A stretch of 64,000 nt of DNA from Clitopilus passeckerianus. Its lineage: Eukaryota; Basidiomycota; Agaricomycetes; Agaricales; Entolomataceae. The position numbers and the translations under genes were made by a program. Shown piece after piece: positions 22,816 through 34,593 of this stretch. The stretch's first letter is position 1. Each line of letters begins with the position of its first letter. The stretch is from NCBI GenBank assembly GCA_944990035.1, contig CALYLX010000156.1, positions 675,925-739,924 of the forward strand, written 5' to 3'. Under the pieces are notes generated by a model. It made no database searches, had not been told where the DNA came from, and saw nothing but the letters and a program-made list of their open reading frames with translations.

Positions 22816-25815
22816 AGTAGCTTGGATCTGGGATGGTAACCAGGCTCTTTAATGGCCTGCCGCGCGATATATAGGTCTTCGATGCTCGCTCTATTGCGTT
22901 TTGGACGTTAGACTGACGATGGCTGGATGACAAGAAGGATAAGAGCAACGACCGACTCAATGCTGTAACAACGATGGCCAGACTCCAGCCAGACAAGCCT
23001 CGGCGGAGCTTGAAACATACCAAAAAAGGCAGTTTTTGCTCAGGCTCAGCCGCGCTTCCGTCAAGCGCCCAAACTACAGGTCTCACCCAATTCCAGGCGC
23101 GCTTAAACGCTTACGTTCTCGACGCGGTTGGGTGAGGGGTGGTTCCAACTTCAAATTTGACGACTGGAAGAAACATAACAATTCTCTCTAATTTCCTAGC
23201 AGGCATATCCACCTAATATCTTCGAAAGTAGTACCATTTTCCAAGAATTACTAATCGTGCCACCACAATGACGAGCCTATATACCACCGTTTTCAAGTTA
23301 CATAAAGACTAGAGCAATCGGCACTAGACAAGTCATAAAGGAGAATTTCTAGCCACCATTGAATTCAGTATCTTCAACATAACCCCGTTTCGTCGCCCCC
23401 TGCGTTTCCAAACAATTTATGTTCGTCATATGTCTTCCTTCATTTCTCAACTACTTGGATCCGCCCACCGGAAGGACGTCAGCATCCAGCTATGTCGGTT
23501 GTCTTCTGGCAGGCAGAATTTCGAGAGCACCAAAACAAGGAAAATGCAAAGTGCGTCCTGTCAATGGTCGGCCTAAGTTCACACATCTGATGCTATATGC
23601 CCAATCCGATGATGTCTCCTAGGAAGAAGTGAACATCTCAACCAAGATCGGTGATCACAAAATCTACCAGCACACCGAACATAGCTGCCGCGAATCTATT
23701 GCCTCAAATGTGTATGTCGTAGCCAATCACTCCGTCATCACCGGATTGATACAAATTTACAGGACTTAAAACATACGGTGAGATGGCTCCGAGTGGAGGA
23801 TTTAGGTTCCAACATTTACCGTCTGTATCAGGTTGCACGAGTGCCCGCACGGGGAAACGAGGCTGGGTTTTTCCACCGTGACGGAGGTCCTGAGAGATAT
23901 TTCCCAAGCATACAGATCTGAGAGTACAGCCAAGAAGAGAGTGGCGCACACGCTGCCAAGGCTGTGCGCTCTGAATGCTCGTCACCGAGGAGGTGAACTC
24001 TATCAATGCTCAGATGATAGACTTGTTGGGTTATCAATATTCGGAACTGTCAAGAGGTGGTGATGCGTCTAAGAACCATCAAATGAGCCAGAAACTGTCA
24101 AGCAGCACAGAGAGGTAGAATTGGTGGGTGGCGTAACCAGCAACGGGGCCCCACATAAATATCCTCCTCCAGTCAAGTTTGTAAGTCAACTTACGACGTT
24201 GATTGTCACACAAAACGCAGGCATGGAAACAACGTTTGACGACACAGATGCGACTGAGACTCTGGCGATAAGATGGAACCCATATCACCTCAGTATTCAT
24301 CTGAAGTCGGCGTCATGGGGAAATCAACCTGTTTGCGGGCTCGGAGTCCAGCAAGAGCGTCATTTCTCTGAATAGCAACACAGGCCTGAATGCTGTCCAA
24401 AGCTTCGGCTCGTGAGTCAAGCTTCGTCAAGCTTGTATTTGTGCGTGACTCTGAGCCAGTAGATATCGACGTTTTCCCAGAGCTTAGCCTTTGGCGAGGT
24501 CACAGCACAGAGAAGTGCCACGGTTACCTCTTGCATCATTCTCGACGATGTCAAGATGACACAGTTCAAGTCGGGCTGTGTCTCGAGGTCGAAACGTTAT
24601 TTTCCCCTCAAAGTGGCAAGGATCGACCAGAAGCGGTGCTTGGAATAGAACCGTTCTCCCGGGTCAGATTTTCAACTGTTCGGAACAACAGAAATTGCTA
24701 GGACAGGAATGACGGATCATCGGTGTTGGACCACCATCACAGAAATGATAAAATTCAGTGTCCACCTGATACATTTGTTTGATACAGTGTACTCTGCCTC
24801 GAGTTTACTCACCGAAGAGATTGGAAGGAACATAACAAGATTTGACATTCAAACATAGGCCGAAAGGGAACCTGCGAATAAATGTACATCTCCCCTGTCG
24901 CCTGGTGGAAGATTCCGATATCCAGCAAACACGCGTTTCTACAATAACACAACAACCCTGCATAGTATTCCTGAGATCGTGTCAAAATCTTGGGAGGTTA
25001 AGAGGTAAAAAGGAAGGACAAGATCAGGGCGGAAGACCGACGAAAAGGTCGGATATCCGTGGCTGTCCATAAAGGCACCAAATTTCGTGGGTGACTAGAC
25101 ATCCTCCAACCTTGTACCCTTTCGATGTGGGTCTTGTCTGAAGGCGGAGTTCGTGCGAAACCAGTTGGTGCCCTCGAGGCAACCATCTAATACAACATTA
25201 TTCCAATAATCTCCGTGCATCCAAGGGGGTTGGAGGTCCCAAAAAGGGCCCGCCACCTCGCAAGACAATTACTCCCCGGGTTACATAATTCGCGTGTCCC
25301 TGAGTTTTACCTTTTACGTCCTGAAAACCCTAGTCTTCTCCTGGTACCAAGCTGGCCACGAAATTCAAAATCTCGCGCTCTTTGAACGATTTTGACGTGA
25401 CTAGCGTTCCTCAGCAATCAGATTGCCGTTCACGCTCGTGGTAATTGTTGGACCTGAAATAAATGAATTCTGACAGCGATTGGAAGGGAGCAGTGCAAAC
25501 TCCATTCTCCTTCCTTGGAACACGGAGGCTGTCCGAGCGCTCGATCACATCATATATAGAGTGGTTGCCCTGTCTGTGAATTCATCATCCTTGATAAGAC
25601 CGCGTTTTCTTGGTCGTCAACTACTTATACTCTGTACCTGCGACAAAAGTCTGCTATTCCCGGCTGCAGCCTCCTCGTTCCCCTCGTCTCGGTTGATGAA
25701 CAGTGGTCAACCTAGCAGCCAGCCAAGTGGTCAACGCTCCTCGACCTCACGCGCTACAGGTCGGTCACGCAACTAGCCTACTCAATACCTTTGACACCAA
25801 CCAAGAACTACAGCC
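22816..25815. other. 3-kb gene-poor stretch
   Basis: No coding region can be supported. Open frames on both strands are short (up to ~100 codons), overlap one another and lack recognisable domains. The first few hundred bases are presumably the promoter of the KDM4-like gene, and the last ~300 the promoter and 5' UTR of the C2H2 gene. I saw no terminal repeats, target-site duplications or reverse-transcriptase remnants. A non-coding RNA or decayed element cannot be excluded by eye. Confidence 0.5.
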
Positions 25816-26853
25816 ATGCCATACGCCAATTACCAGACAGAGCAAGAAAGACATCCCGACATACTCTCTAGCATGTTCGATACCTATGGAGACACTCTCA
25901 CTCACTCGCAAGGGCAGTTATACATGACGGATCCATTCTACAGTATGTGTCCAGCTGACCTTGTCCTTGTCGTGCCTCACTGACTCGATGCTTCTAGGTG
26001 GCCAAAGCTGGGTGCCATCAGAACGTATCAGCGTTGGACCGAGTGAGTTTCCCCCTTATTTCTGGTCCACTCAGATGACTGACTTAGCCCCGAAGATCCA
26101 TCATGCCATCCCCAACTCCTTCACCCCCATTACTCGACGAATGATGCATATGGACAAACATCTGACTGGGCCTGGAATCAACCGCACTGTTCCCAAAGCT
26201 TTCCCGGTGCTCGAACAGATTCTGTAGTTGGCTCTGCACTCCTGTCACCGAGTGGTTCATCACAGTACTCATATTCAGAATCAGAACGAGGTGAGAACAG
26301 TTTAACATTATCTCTGAATCCCAACTCACAACCATATTCAGCAACACCCTCGCCGATGCAACTCAACGAGTTCTCAAACGTTTTCGAGTCCGATTTTACA
26401 CGTGGTGTAAGCGCACCCCATTCCCTTTCATTAGCCTCCTCCATAACGAGGCGACGTGCCTCGTATGGTGGTCCAACAGGGTCCCCGTACAGTCGCCAGT
26501 CCCCCGATCTCCGCAAATCCCGGGAGCCTTCACCAACTCTCAGCGACCCCGACAGCAAAAGACGTTTCCCATGTCTTGTCGATGGCTGTACGCGACGTTT
26601 CACGAGCCAATACACTCTCAAAGTACACATGGAAGCGCACAAGCCGAAACCCCGTGTCGCTTTCCCATGTACGATGGGCTGTTCAGAAACATTTTCTCGA
26701 CAACACGACCGCCTTCGACATGAGGTTGCAAAACACGGCAAAGTCTGTGAATTCCTCTGCGACGACTGTGGTCGATTTTTCTCCTCAAGTAAAACGCTTG
26801 GCAATCATAGATGCCCTGTTGCTCAGGGCGGCACCCGCTGGGTGCACATATAG
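25816..26853 (+). CDS. three-finger C2H2 zinc-finger protein, probable transcription factor
   Basis: The likely start at 25816 begins MPYANYQTEQERHPD. Introns near 25943-25996, 26040-26090 and 26290-26340 lead to a C-terminal exon with three C2H2 fingers. Finger 1 is FPCLVDGCTRRFTSQYTLKV with two His after it. Finger 2 has CTMGCSETFSRQHDRLRHEV. Finger 3 has CDDCGRFFSSSKTLGNHRC, which ends His-x-Cys. The N-terminal part is rich in Ser, Pro, Tyr and Gln, as in fungal regulators. The protein would be about 270-280 residues and ends at the stop at 26851-26853. One splice joint, near 26040-26090, does not fit the most obvious GT donor in phase, so the second exon border is uncertain. Family is clear; targets unknown. 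Confidence 0.75.
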
Positions 26854-28765
26854 CATTTCTTTTCTCTCTTCTCTATGGGTTAGGAGAATGGACCTTGTAC
26901 TTTTATCAATTAATGACTTCTGCACCTTCGACATTGTAATTTCTATGTACCCCATGAACGAATTCTGACTCACTTATGAATCAGAGGTTTATGCCGCATT
27001 TTATTTTTAGTTATACAACCTAATTGTACATACTACAAAGCACTCTATAAATATGTACTTATTGAAAATCACCTTAGACAGAATCTTTTGTCTTGAGGCC
27101 GAGAACAAACCGTGACTGGTCAAATTGTTACAATGGCAATTTGTTGTTCTACCGTGAACCCAGTCACCGATCGAACCGACGAGGCAATCTTCAACTCAGA
27201 TTGACAGCTCATGCATCATGGCTTCGTGCTCCATTTGATTAGTGCCGATCCTTCCCACGCAGAACGTACAGCATTTTTACGAGATTCAGTTGAGGCGATG
27301 TTTAAACGACGACTGTATTCGCAACCTCACGTCAACCTGTGGAAAAACCATGGATTAGTCGAGAATTTATTCAAACGTTGAGATCGTGTGCCCCAAGTAA
27401 TTGTCTCCGAGTGATGAGCCCAGCTGGCTGTGGGGATCAACCCGCCACTGAGGGCAATAGACAGGAACGGCACAAGCACGAAGATCACCCTCGCTAGCAC
27501 AGCAAATGTCTGATAATTTCCTGCAGACGATGAAGCCTGAATTTATCCGAAACCGACAATTTCATGAATGGGTGTCATTAAAGCGGCGTGAGATGAGGTA
27601 CAGCTGCTCAACTGGGAGGGCCTCCAGAGGATGTTATTTTCTTCGGTTGAATACAGGGAATCGTTAGTGTTGGGTACCTCGGGTCTTCATTTCCAAGGGT
27701 TTCCAAGCGTAACATCGAAAATACGAGCCTACAATGAGAGCCGTAAAACCTCCCTCTTGAATTGGTTCCTTAGCGAAAAGACCGAAGCCCCTCCATTGAT
27801 TCCTACGACAGTTAGCCTTTCACGTGCCTTACGCCAATCTTTCTATCTGTTTCCCGTGATTGATTCGAAAGTTCGAAAGTGATGAGGGTTGTGATACTTG
27901 AGATATCGACGGTAGTCCACCTAGATCGAACAAACCGGGAGGAAAGCTGGGCCGATTCCTCGAAGGCCGGGAGTCCGAATCGCGTAGTATGAAGGGCTTG
28001 TAGAGTTAAGCCTAAACGAAGTAGGAGTGTCCTCGAGGCGACTGTGTCTTCAGTAGCGTCGGGGACTATGGTAGTTAAGGCGGCTCCGACATTCTCGTTT
28101 CCTTACTATCAACCTGGGTGCCTTTCTTGCGTACACCGAAAGTCAGGGGTCAAAATCACATTAGAAGTTATCTCCAGTCAACTCAACAGCAGGTGAGGCC
28201 TTCGATCTGTGTGATCTGCTATGCCGTGCAAAGGTAGAAGCGATCGGGACCTGCTCAGAATGCATCAGGTAGAAATTCTCGTCCGGGACTCCCGAATCAT
28301 TCCTACAAGCATAATGAAGTACATATGTTTTTATTGCCGATATTTTACCTGCAAATAGACCAAAGGTACAGGGCTTTGGCTCCTGGCAGGAAAGCGAATG
28401 AGCGCCCAACGTCATATTAGACTAATTGAAGTGGGGAGAGATAACAAAGCAGGTTCAGGTCCGGATCTATTCAAGGCTCATTTTCGAGCAAATCCAGGAG
28501 TCTCAGCTACATTCCAATGTTGTCTAGGCGGGCCACGAGGATGTGAGCATGAGGCATCAATGAGGCCCAGCCAGGTCTGGAAATTGCAGGACAGTGGCGT
28601 TGGCCATCGTGACTCTTGCAAGAGCAAACTATCCGTCTCGAGCAGGTGGTTTTGACCCCAGTAAGCTTGTTGCAGTAGGTGCAAACACTAGTCCAGAAAT
28701 CAGAAGTTGAAGCTTGAAGTTGTTGAGGAGATTGTGTTTGGTCGAGTTTGCAGAAAGCTGCAACT
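26854..28765. other. gene-poor stretch of 1.9 kb
   Basis: The AT-rich sequence just after 26980 is the likely 3' UTR of the C2H2 gene. The rest contains only short overlapping open frames with no domain. No tRNA, repeat or transposon signature was found by eye. The last few hundred bases should contain the promoter of the Asx-like gene. Confidence 0.5.
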
Positions 28766-30213
28766 ATGGACCGTCCTCGTCGTTCAACCCGTGCTCCTCC
28801 CCGTACACGCCAGGATACCAGCCCACGCACTACGCCGACTAAAGCATCGTCCTCAGCACCAGCTAAAACCACGAAAAAGAAACCTAGAGACTTTGACCCA
28901 GATGAACCGCAATCATTCCTCAATTACTTGGTCGCAAACCCGAAAAGTCTCTTGACTCGAATGGACATCTCTGTGAGCATTGGCCAGCTGAGGGTTGACC
29001 GAAGGTGTCCCAATAAACGGCTAACAGCGGTCCTTGCACGTAGGACGTTGTGAATGCATCTGCATGGGGCATGTTGCCTGAGGAAGATCGAGCTGAGCTT
29101 GCCAAGCTTCTTCCTCCAACTGCCTTCGATGATTTTGAGCCCTCCTTGGATGTCTTTCATCCCTCTGTAGATCGGGACCAGCCCTCAGAAAAGGGTAGGC
29201 AGCTTCGTTCTTCTATCATGAATTGGATGAATTGACCTGACATAAATTCAGGTCCTCCACAGCAGAAGATACCAGAACCTGATTCAATGGAAGTCGATCC
29301 TGACCAAAAGGCCTCCCAACCTACGCCGACACGGGAACCTTCTGCTGCCTTCTTCGCCGACTCTCAATACTTCCTTGCTGCCGCCCACACCTGGCAGGAT
29401 CACATATATTCCAAATGGACTTCAGACGCTCACAAAGAGAAAGTTGCCAAGTACCTCGAAGGCGTCCAAGACGGCACTTTGGCAGCCCCATGGAAGGATG
29501 AAGTCTGGGAGAGGGATCACAAACCTGTTGCTGTTGTAGACGACATCGAGGCCGAAGCGCCCGAAGCGCCTACAGCTCGCAAGGGCAAAGGAAGGAGCAA
29601 AGTCGTAGCAGATGCAAGCTTGCATTCTATTGCTGGGTTCGCTGCACCATGTCTCGCTATTGGGCAAGCCGCTGATCACTCGTTTCCAGTGAGGCAAAAG
29701 AAGTCCGGGTGCCTACGCTTGTCAAAGCTGAAGTTTTCCGTGCTGGGGACATCATAGCCTACAGACGGCATTTCGTCCAGTCCGGGGTCACTGTCGTGAA
29801 GGATGTCCTTGTAAGCGTTTATTGGACATTCTTCCCCGTGGCCATGGCTCATATGTTCCTCATTCTTGCAGATTGAATCCATCGGAAAATCTCACTCGCT
29901 CAACGTGCTGTTTGAGCCAGGAGAAACCCCACATCTTCCGCAGTCACTTCTCCTCCCAAACCCAGCTGGCCCCGACGAAGGTTCCTCCATATTGTCTGCA
30001 ACGATCACTACCCCAACCATGCTAGAGACCGCAATTCTGGACACAGACGGTAGGGTGGACAAGACCAAGCGGGCGAACAGTAATGCTTGGAAACATTTCA
30101 CGGTATACAGATGGAGGGGTGACGGGGTCGGTGATCTTGAAAATGACAAGGGTGGCAGAGAGAACCATGGAACGATGTTCTACCTCAGGGGAACTTATTA
30201 TCATGAACGATGA
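28766..30213 (+). CDS. Asx/ASXL-like protein with DEUBAD (ASXH) region
   Basis: Starting at 28766 with MDRPRRSTRAPPRTR, the protein has a basic, Ser/Thr/Lys-rich leader, then DPDEPQSFLNYLVANPKSLL. Next is a segment matching the Asx homology/DEUBAD domain: WGMLPEEDRAELAKLLP, FFADSQYFLAAAHTWQD and the closing APWKDEVWERDHKP. In animals this domain binds and activates the ubiquitin hydrolase BAP1/Calypso. A polar linker leads to a ~130-residue C-terminal part (FRAGDIIAYRRHF ... AWKHFTVYRWRG ... FYLRGTYYHER) that I do not recognise. There is no N-terminal HARE-HTH and no C-terminal PHD finger as in animal ASXL. The gene has about five exons; the intron near 29638-29691 needs a GTTCGC donor. It converges on the BAP1/UCH37-like gene, with 163 bases between the stops. 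Confidence 0.75.
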
Positions 30214-30376
30214 AGTTGCATTGTCGCCACAACTAATGTCCCGCTTTCCCTATCACTGCCCGTCCTGCCTTTTTCTCGCCCGTACCCAAGTAGCTCAATG
30301 TAATGTATCATACACATGCAACCAACATATTTCAAAGGTCTACAACATTCGACCTACCAGCTATTGTTCCAAGATT

Positions 30377-32157
30377 TCATCTCTTCGCCTTCGTTCCTGC
30401 CTTGCCTTTGGGTATCTTCTTCCCCTCCTCATCAATGCCAAGCAAAGGTTTGAGTAGCCCTTTATCGTTCAGCTTCTCCATGAAGCCTCGTAGAAAAGTC
30501 TCGTAATCCCAGGTACGTTTGATATGATCCGTCTGTCATGGTATTCAGCTGCGGCCTGAAATGAGCAAACTTGAGGTAACTTACATTCGACCTGGTGGCC
30601 TTCGTCAACTCATCCTCGACTGCGATGTTGGCCCTAATGATATCGCTTGCGCAGGACACCCATATCGGGAGTAGCTGCTCAGCATTGTCGTTACCCATTG
30701 TCATGATTGCCATGTCCTGCTCCATCTTGCGAGCGCCGAAATCGGCTGCAAATGTTTTGCTGGTAAACGTCCTTTCAGCGATACCTCGAACGGTTGTGAG
30801 GAGATCCTGGTCAACCTGGATGAAAAAAAAGGTCAATTTGGGCCCTTGTCGTGCGAGAAAGAACATACGTTTGACTCCCAACCTTCCTGCAAACTTTTCT
30901 CCAGTCTCTCCTTTTTCCGAAGAAGCATCTGAAGCTCATCGCTCGCCTTTTCATACAACCCATCCACCACAGCCAATAAGCTGAATTTGATGTTTTCACC
31001 TCCATCAGCTGACCCCCCATATTTTTCCATCTTCATTCGCAACGCTGGCCTCACGACATCCATCCATCCCCGAGTCGAATGAACATCCTCCGTGCAGGAG
31101 CCATTCCCGTTCACGTTGCTTTCAGGAGGTGTAGTGGCGAGCTCTCCGACCTCCAACGGGCCACTCTTTAACCCATCCAACTCCCAAACTTTCCCATAGG
31201 CAGGAACGTATCCAATGAAATGGTACACCTCCTCTTTCTCCTCTTCAGCCTTCTTGTCCCTCTGTTCCGCCCTCTTCTTCGCAACTGCTCGACGTTCTTC
31301 CGCTTCACTATCCGATGATGGTTCTGGAGAGGTGGAATCAGCGCGTTTGCCTCGACGAGGTCGTTTCTTTGGTGGAGGGCGAGTGCCCCTCGTAGGAGCA
31401 GGTTCCTTCTGTTTAGCTGCTTTAGCGAGGGCTTTCTCTTTCGCCTCGGCTTCCCGTAAAGTCATTGTGGCTAGGGCATTGATGGCGCCACGAAGGTCAG
31501 CAGGTCTAGAAGGAAGGTATCAGGCTCAAAACCAAGGAGATCGAAAAAAGGAACAAGCACACCTCGACAAGGAATTGTGAGCCTCCCGGATAAGATGCGA
31601 ATTGGTAATCGCTAGCCCTTTCATCTACATGGTAATTGATTAGCCAGTGGAATTACGGAATAGGAAGAATGGTATACTTCTGGTGACATCGCTGCGGTCT
31701 CCGACTTGAATGTTCGGAGATCCTCTCCGATGTTCACAGTGGGGCAATTAAGCAGGATATTTAGCAGCGCATGTGTAGCGCAAGCATCGTCACTGAGTTG
31801 GTTCGCGAACCAGACGCGTTCGGCCGCTGGGTCGTCAAAGTCTGCAGGTCGGTGATTATCTTTGCGCCATAGGAAGCAGAATATGAGCCCATGCGGGCTC
31901 AGATGATCGACTGCCCAGGGTTCTATATCATAGAGTTCGACCAATTCGATGCCTTTTACACCCAGTTTCCGCGTCAACGTCGTGAAAACCCCTGGTTTCA
32001 GAGAATGTTAGGAAGTTGTATTCAAACGCGGAGAAATACACTTGCATGGATCAGATTCTATCACAGCGAAAGGACCACCAACAAGATCAAGCTCCTTGGC
32101 TTGATGTTCTCCATTCTGTGAGCTTGGTGGTGGTGGTAGCTCGATGGCAGATGACAT
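30377..32157 (-). CDS. BAP1/UCH37-like ubiquitin C-terminal hydrolase
   Basis: The start at 32157 (MSSAIELPPPPSSQNGE) leads into FAVIESDP and VFTTLTRKLGVKGIELVELY, a UCH-family N-terminus. The catalytic Cys is in SDDACATHALLNILLNCP (oxyanion Gln in NQLSDD). The catalytic His is in VYHFIGYVP and the Asp in VWELDGLK. A ~75-residue basic/acidic insert rich in Lys, Arg, Glu and Pro lies between the Cys and His halves. After GWMDVVRPALRMKM a coiled-coil region follows (around LRKKERLEKSLQEGWES). The ULD-like end has TWDYETFLRGFMEKLNDKG and then a basic tail GKAGTKAKR. UCH domain, coiled coil, ULD and basic tail is the order of BAP1/Calypso. The complete triad predicts an active deubiquitinase. The first intron appears to use a GC donor. 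UCH37 is the alternative assignment. Confidence 0.85.
31992..32045 (-). other. probable GC-AG intron in the ubiquitin hydrolase gene
   Basis: Only a donor GCAAGT after ...GATCCAT, joined to the acceptor ACCAG, links the ESDP codons in frame with VFTTLTRKLG. The overlapping GTGTAT donor gives the wrong phase and soon a stop. The intron would be 54 bases, usual for this window. Confidence 0.6.
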
Positions 32158-32548
32158 TACTGAGTTGACGCGGTAGGCGCTCGTGTTGGAGTTCCGCCGT
32201 TGCACATTGCAACTCTCATCACGACTTCCACCTCGTTCTGGTCGTTTGCCTCGTTCTCGCTCCCCAAAGGCACCATTCCTGAACCTCTTTGAACGTTGCT
32301 AAATGTTCTACCGACGCCGAGACAAATAAGCTCCGGATCTATCTTTGGTTATTGCATTTCTGCGATATTACTGGCTGGCAGCAATCCCATAAGCGGCGTT
32401 TCCTCGGGGCATCGTAGGCACAAAGACTACGGCCCGCCTTCCCATCTCTGCGACGATCAGCCGGTACAACTCCTGAATCCACTGTGGCACATAAAAGGCT
32501 TAGATACTGCTGGGATGGGGTCGCAAAAATCATCGCTGATAACCCAAC
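32158..32548. promoter_or_regulatory. shared divergent promoter region
   Basis: This 0.39 kb separates the starts of the minus-strand ubiquitin hydrolase and the plus-strand GH5 gene, so both promoters must lie here. No specific element is identified. Confidence 0.4.
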
Positions 32549-34300
32549 ATGTCTCTACTGAAAGTTGACGGCACCAAGATTGTCGATGAGCAGGGCAAGG
32601 AGACCATCTTGCGCGGGGCAGGATTAGGAGGATGGATGAAGTAGGTTCAGAATTTTCCGATTCTAGTTGCAAAGCTGATTATCTTTTCAGCATGGAGAAT
32701 TTCATATCAGGTTTGGCCGATAACAGTCTCTTCGGTTGGATTTCCATCTAACTCGGATTTGACTAGGATATCCTGGATGCGAACACCAAATCCGCGATGC
32801 ATTGGCTGCAACCATTGGCGAGGAGAAGTCGGAACTCTTCTTCGACAAGGTGACCATCCATAGACTCGTCGCTTTTCAGTGGACTAACCCATCATCCATA
32901 GTTCCTCGAGTACTTCTTCACCGATGCTGATGCTCAATTCTTCAAAAGCCTTGGTCTCAACTGTATCCGTCTCCCCTTCAACTACAGGCATTTCGAAGGT
33001 ATATTAAACTTCATCCTCTTTCTAAGAGCTTGCCTAACACGCCCCTTCTGCCGCAGATGACCTAAACCCCCGTGTTCTCAAGAAGTCCGGCTTCAAGCAC
33101 CTCGACCGTGTAATCAACATCTGCGCTGCCCACGGCATCTATACCATCCTTGATCTTCACGTCGCCCCAGGTGGCCAGAATACTGACTGGCATTCCGACC
33201 ATGGAACTCACCTCGCCAACTGTAAGCCCTATGGTATCACTGGTTTCACACCCTCCTGACCACCTCCCAACCAGTCTGGAACCACAAGGATTTCCAGGAC
33301 CGCGCCGTCTGGCTCTGGGAGAACCTTGCTGCTCACTACAAGGGTAACAAATGGATCGCTGGTTACAACCCCCTCAACGAACCCACCGACCCTACCCACA
33401 CCCGCGTCATCGCATTCTACGACCGCGTTCACAAGGCCATTCGTGCCATCGACCCCGAACATATCATCTTCTTCGACGGCAACACCTTCGCTTCTGACTT
33501 CTCCCACTTCGGGGATGCCCATAAGGAGTGGGCCAACACTGCCTACTCGATCCACGATTACTCCAGCTACGGTTTCCCTGCCGCCAGTGAGCTGTACTCC
33601 AGCACTGAGGAGCAGAAGAGGAGGTTGAAGAGGAGCTACGAGAAGAAGAGGGAGTGGATGGACGAGAGGGGCTTGTGCGTCTGGAACGGAGAGTGGGGCC
33701 CAGTCTACGCCAGGAAGCAGTATGAAGGCGCTGAGACTGAGAAGATCAACGAGTCTCGCTACCAGGTCCTCAAGGATCAACTCCAGATCTACAACCAGGT
33801 TTGTCTATTTCCCTCCTCGCATACCATATCAGGACACTGAACTAACAACAATTTAATAGGATCGTCTCAGTTGGTCTATCTGGACATACAAGGATATCGG
33901 TTTCCAAGGAATGGTCCACCTCGACCTCACATCCCCCTACATGACCCTCTTCAAAGACCACCTCGCCAAGAAGCACCGTCTTGCTGTCGACGCCTGGGGT
34001 GCAGATGATGTTCACGTCCGCGATGTTTACCAGCCTCTCCTCGACCACATCCTCAAGGAGATCCCCGAGGAATATCAGAACCTCTACCCCCACCCCGTCT
34101 GGAAGCTCGACTCCAGGGTTACCCGATTGGCCAGGAACCTGCTGGTCAGCGAGTTCATGATCCAGGAGTGGGCAGACCACTTCAAGGGCAAGAGCGCTGA
34201 GGAGATCGATGAGATTGCCAAGAGCTTCCACTTCGATCAGTGTGTCAAGAGGGAGGGGTTGAACAAGGTCCTCTCGGAGAACGCCCAGCAGGTGCAGTGA
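32549..34300 (+). CDS. glycoside hydrolase family 5 protein, probably intracellular
   Basis: Several exons from ATG at 32549 give about 480 residues. The N-terminus is [16 protein letters not shown] followed by [18 protein letters not shown], the usual GH5 opening. There is no signal peptide. GH5 landmarks follow in order: [28 protein letters not shown] with conserved His, [10 protein letters not shown] with the acid/base Glu, [10 protein letters not shown], and the nucleophile Glu in [25 protein letters not shown] closes the barrel. GH5 enzymes cleave beta-linked glucans, mannans or glycosphingolipids by a retaining mechanism; the subfamily and substrate are not resolved. Lack of a signal suggests a cytoplasmic role such as glycolipid or cell-wall precursor turnover. 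The 3' end carries an extra helical ~100 residues ([19 protein letters not shown]). Confidence 0.85.
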
Positions 34301-34593
34301 ACGTAATGTAGATGAAATGTAATCGTATTCGACAGCTTGTGTAAATGAATAATTATTGACGGTGGAGACGGGAATAACTCTTCACGAATCAAAAGCCAGC
34401 CTTATCTCAACGAACGAATATCCGCCCTGAAAGAACAGGGGTTGATGGATAACGTGGTCTTCCATGAAGATGGAATAAATTTCTCGTTATCTCATTTGCA
34501 CGTCGGTCGGTATAATACGTAATGGAATAATCCCCGGTACATCATCCTGCTTCTTAACAGCCCCCGACTAGATGAAATACAGCACACCCATGC

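Noticed and set aside
33229..34231. Two long minus-strand open frames
   Set aside because: They are antisense to the GH5 exons that contain the NEP and GEWG catalytic motifs; their Val/Leu/Gly-rich text is a codon-bias artefact.
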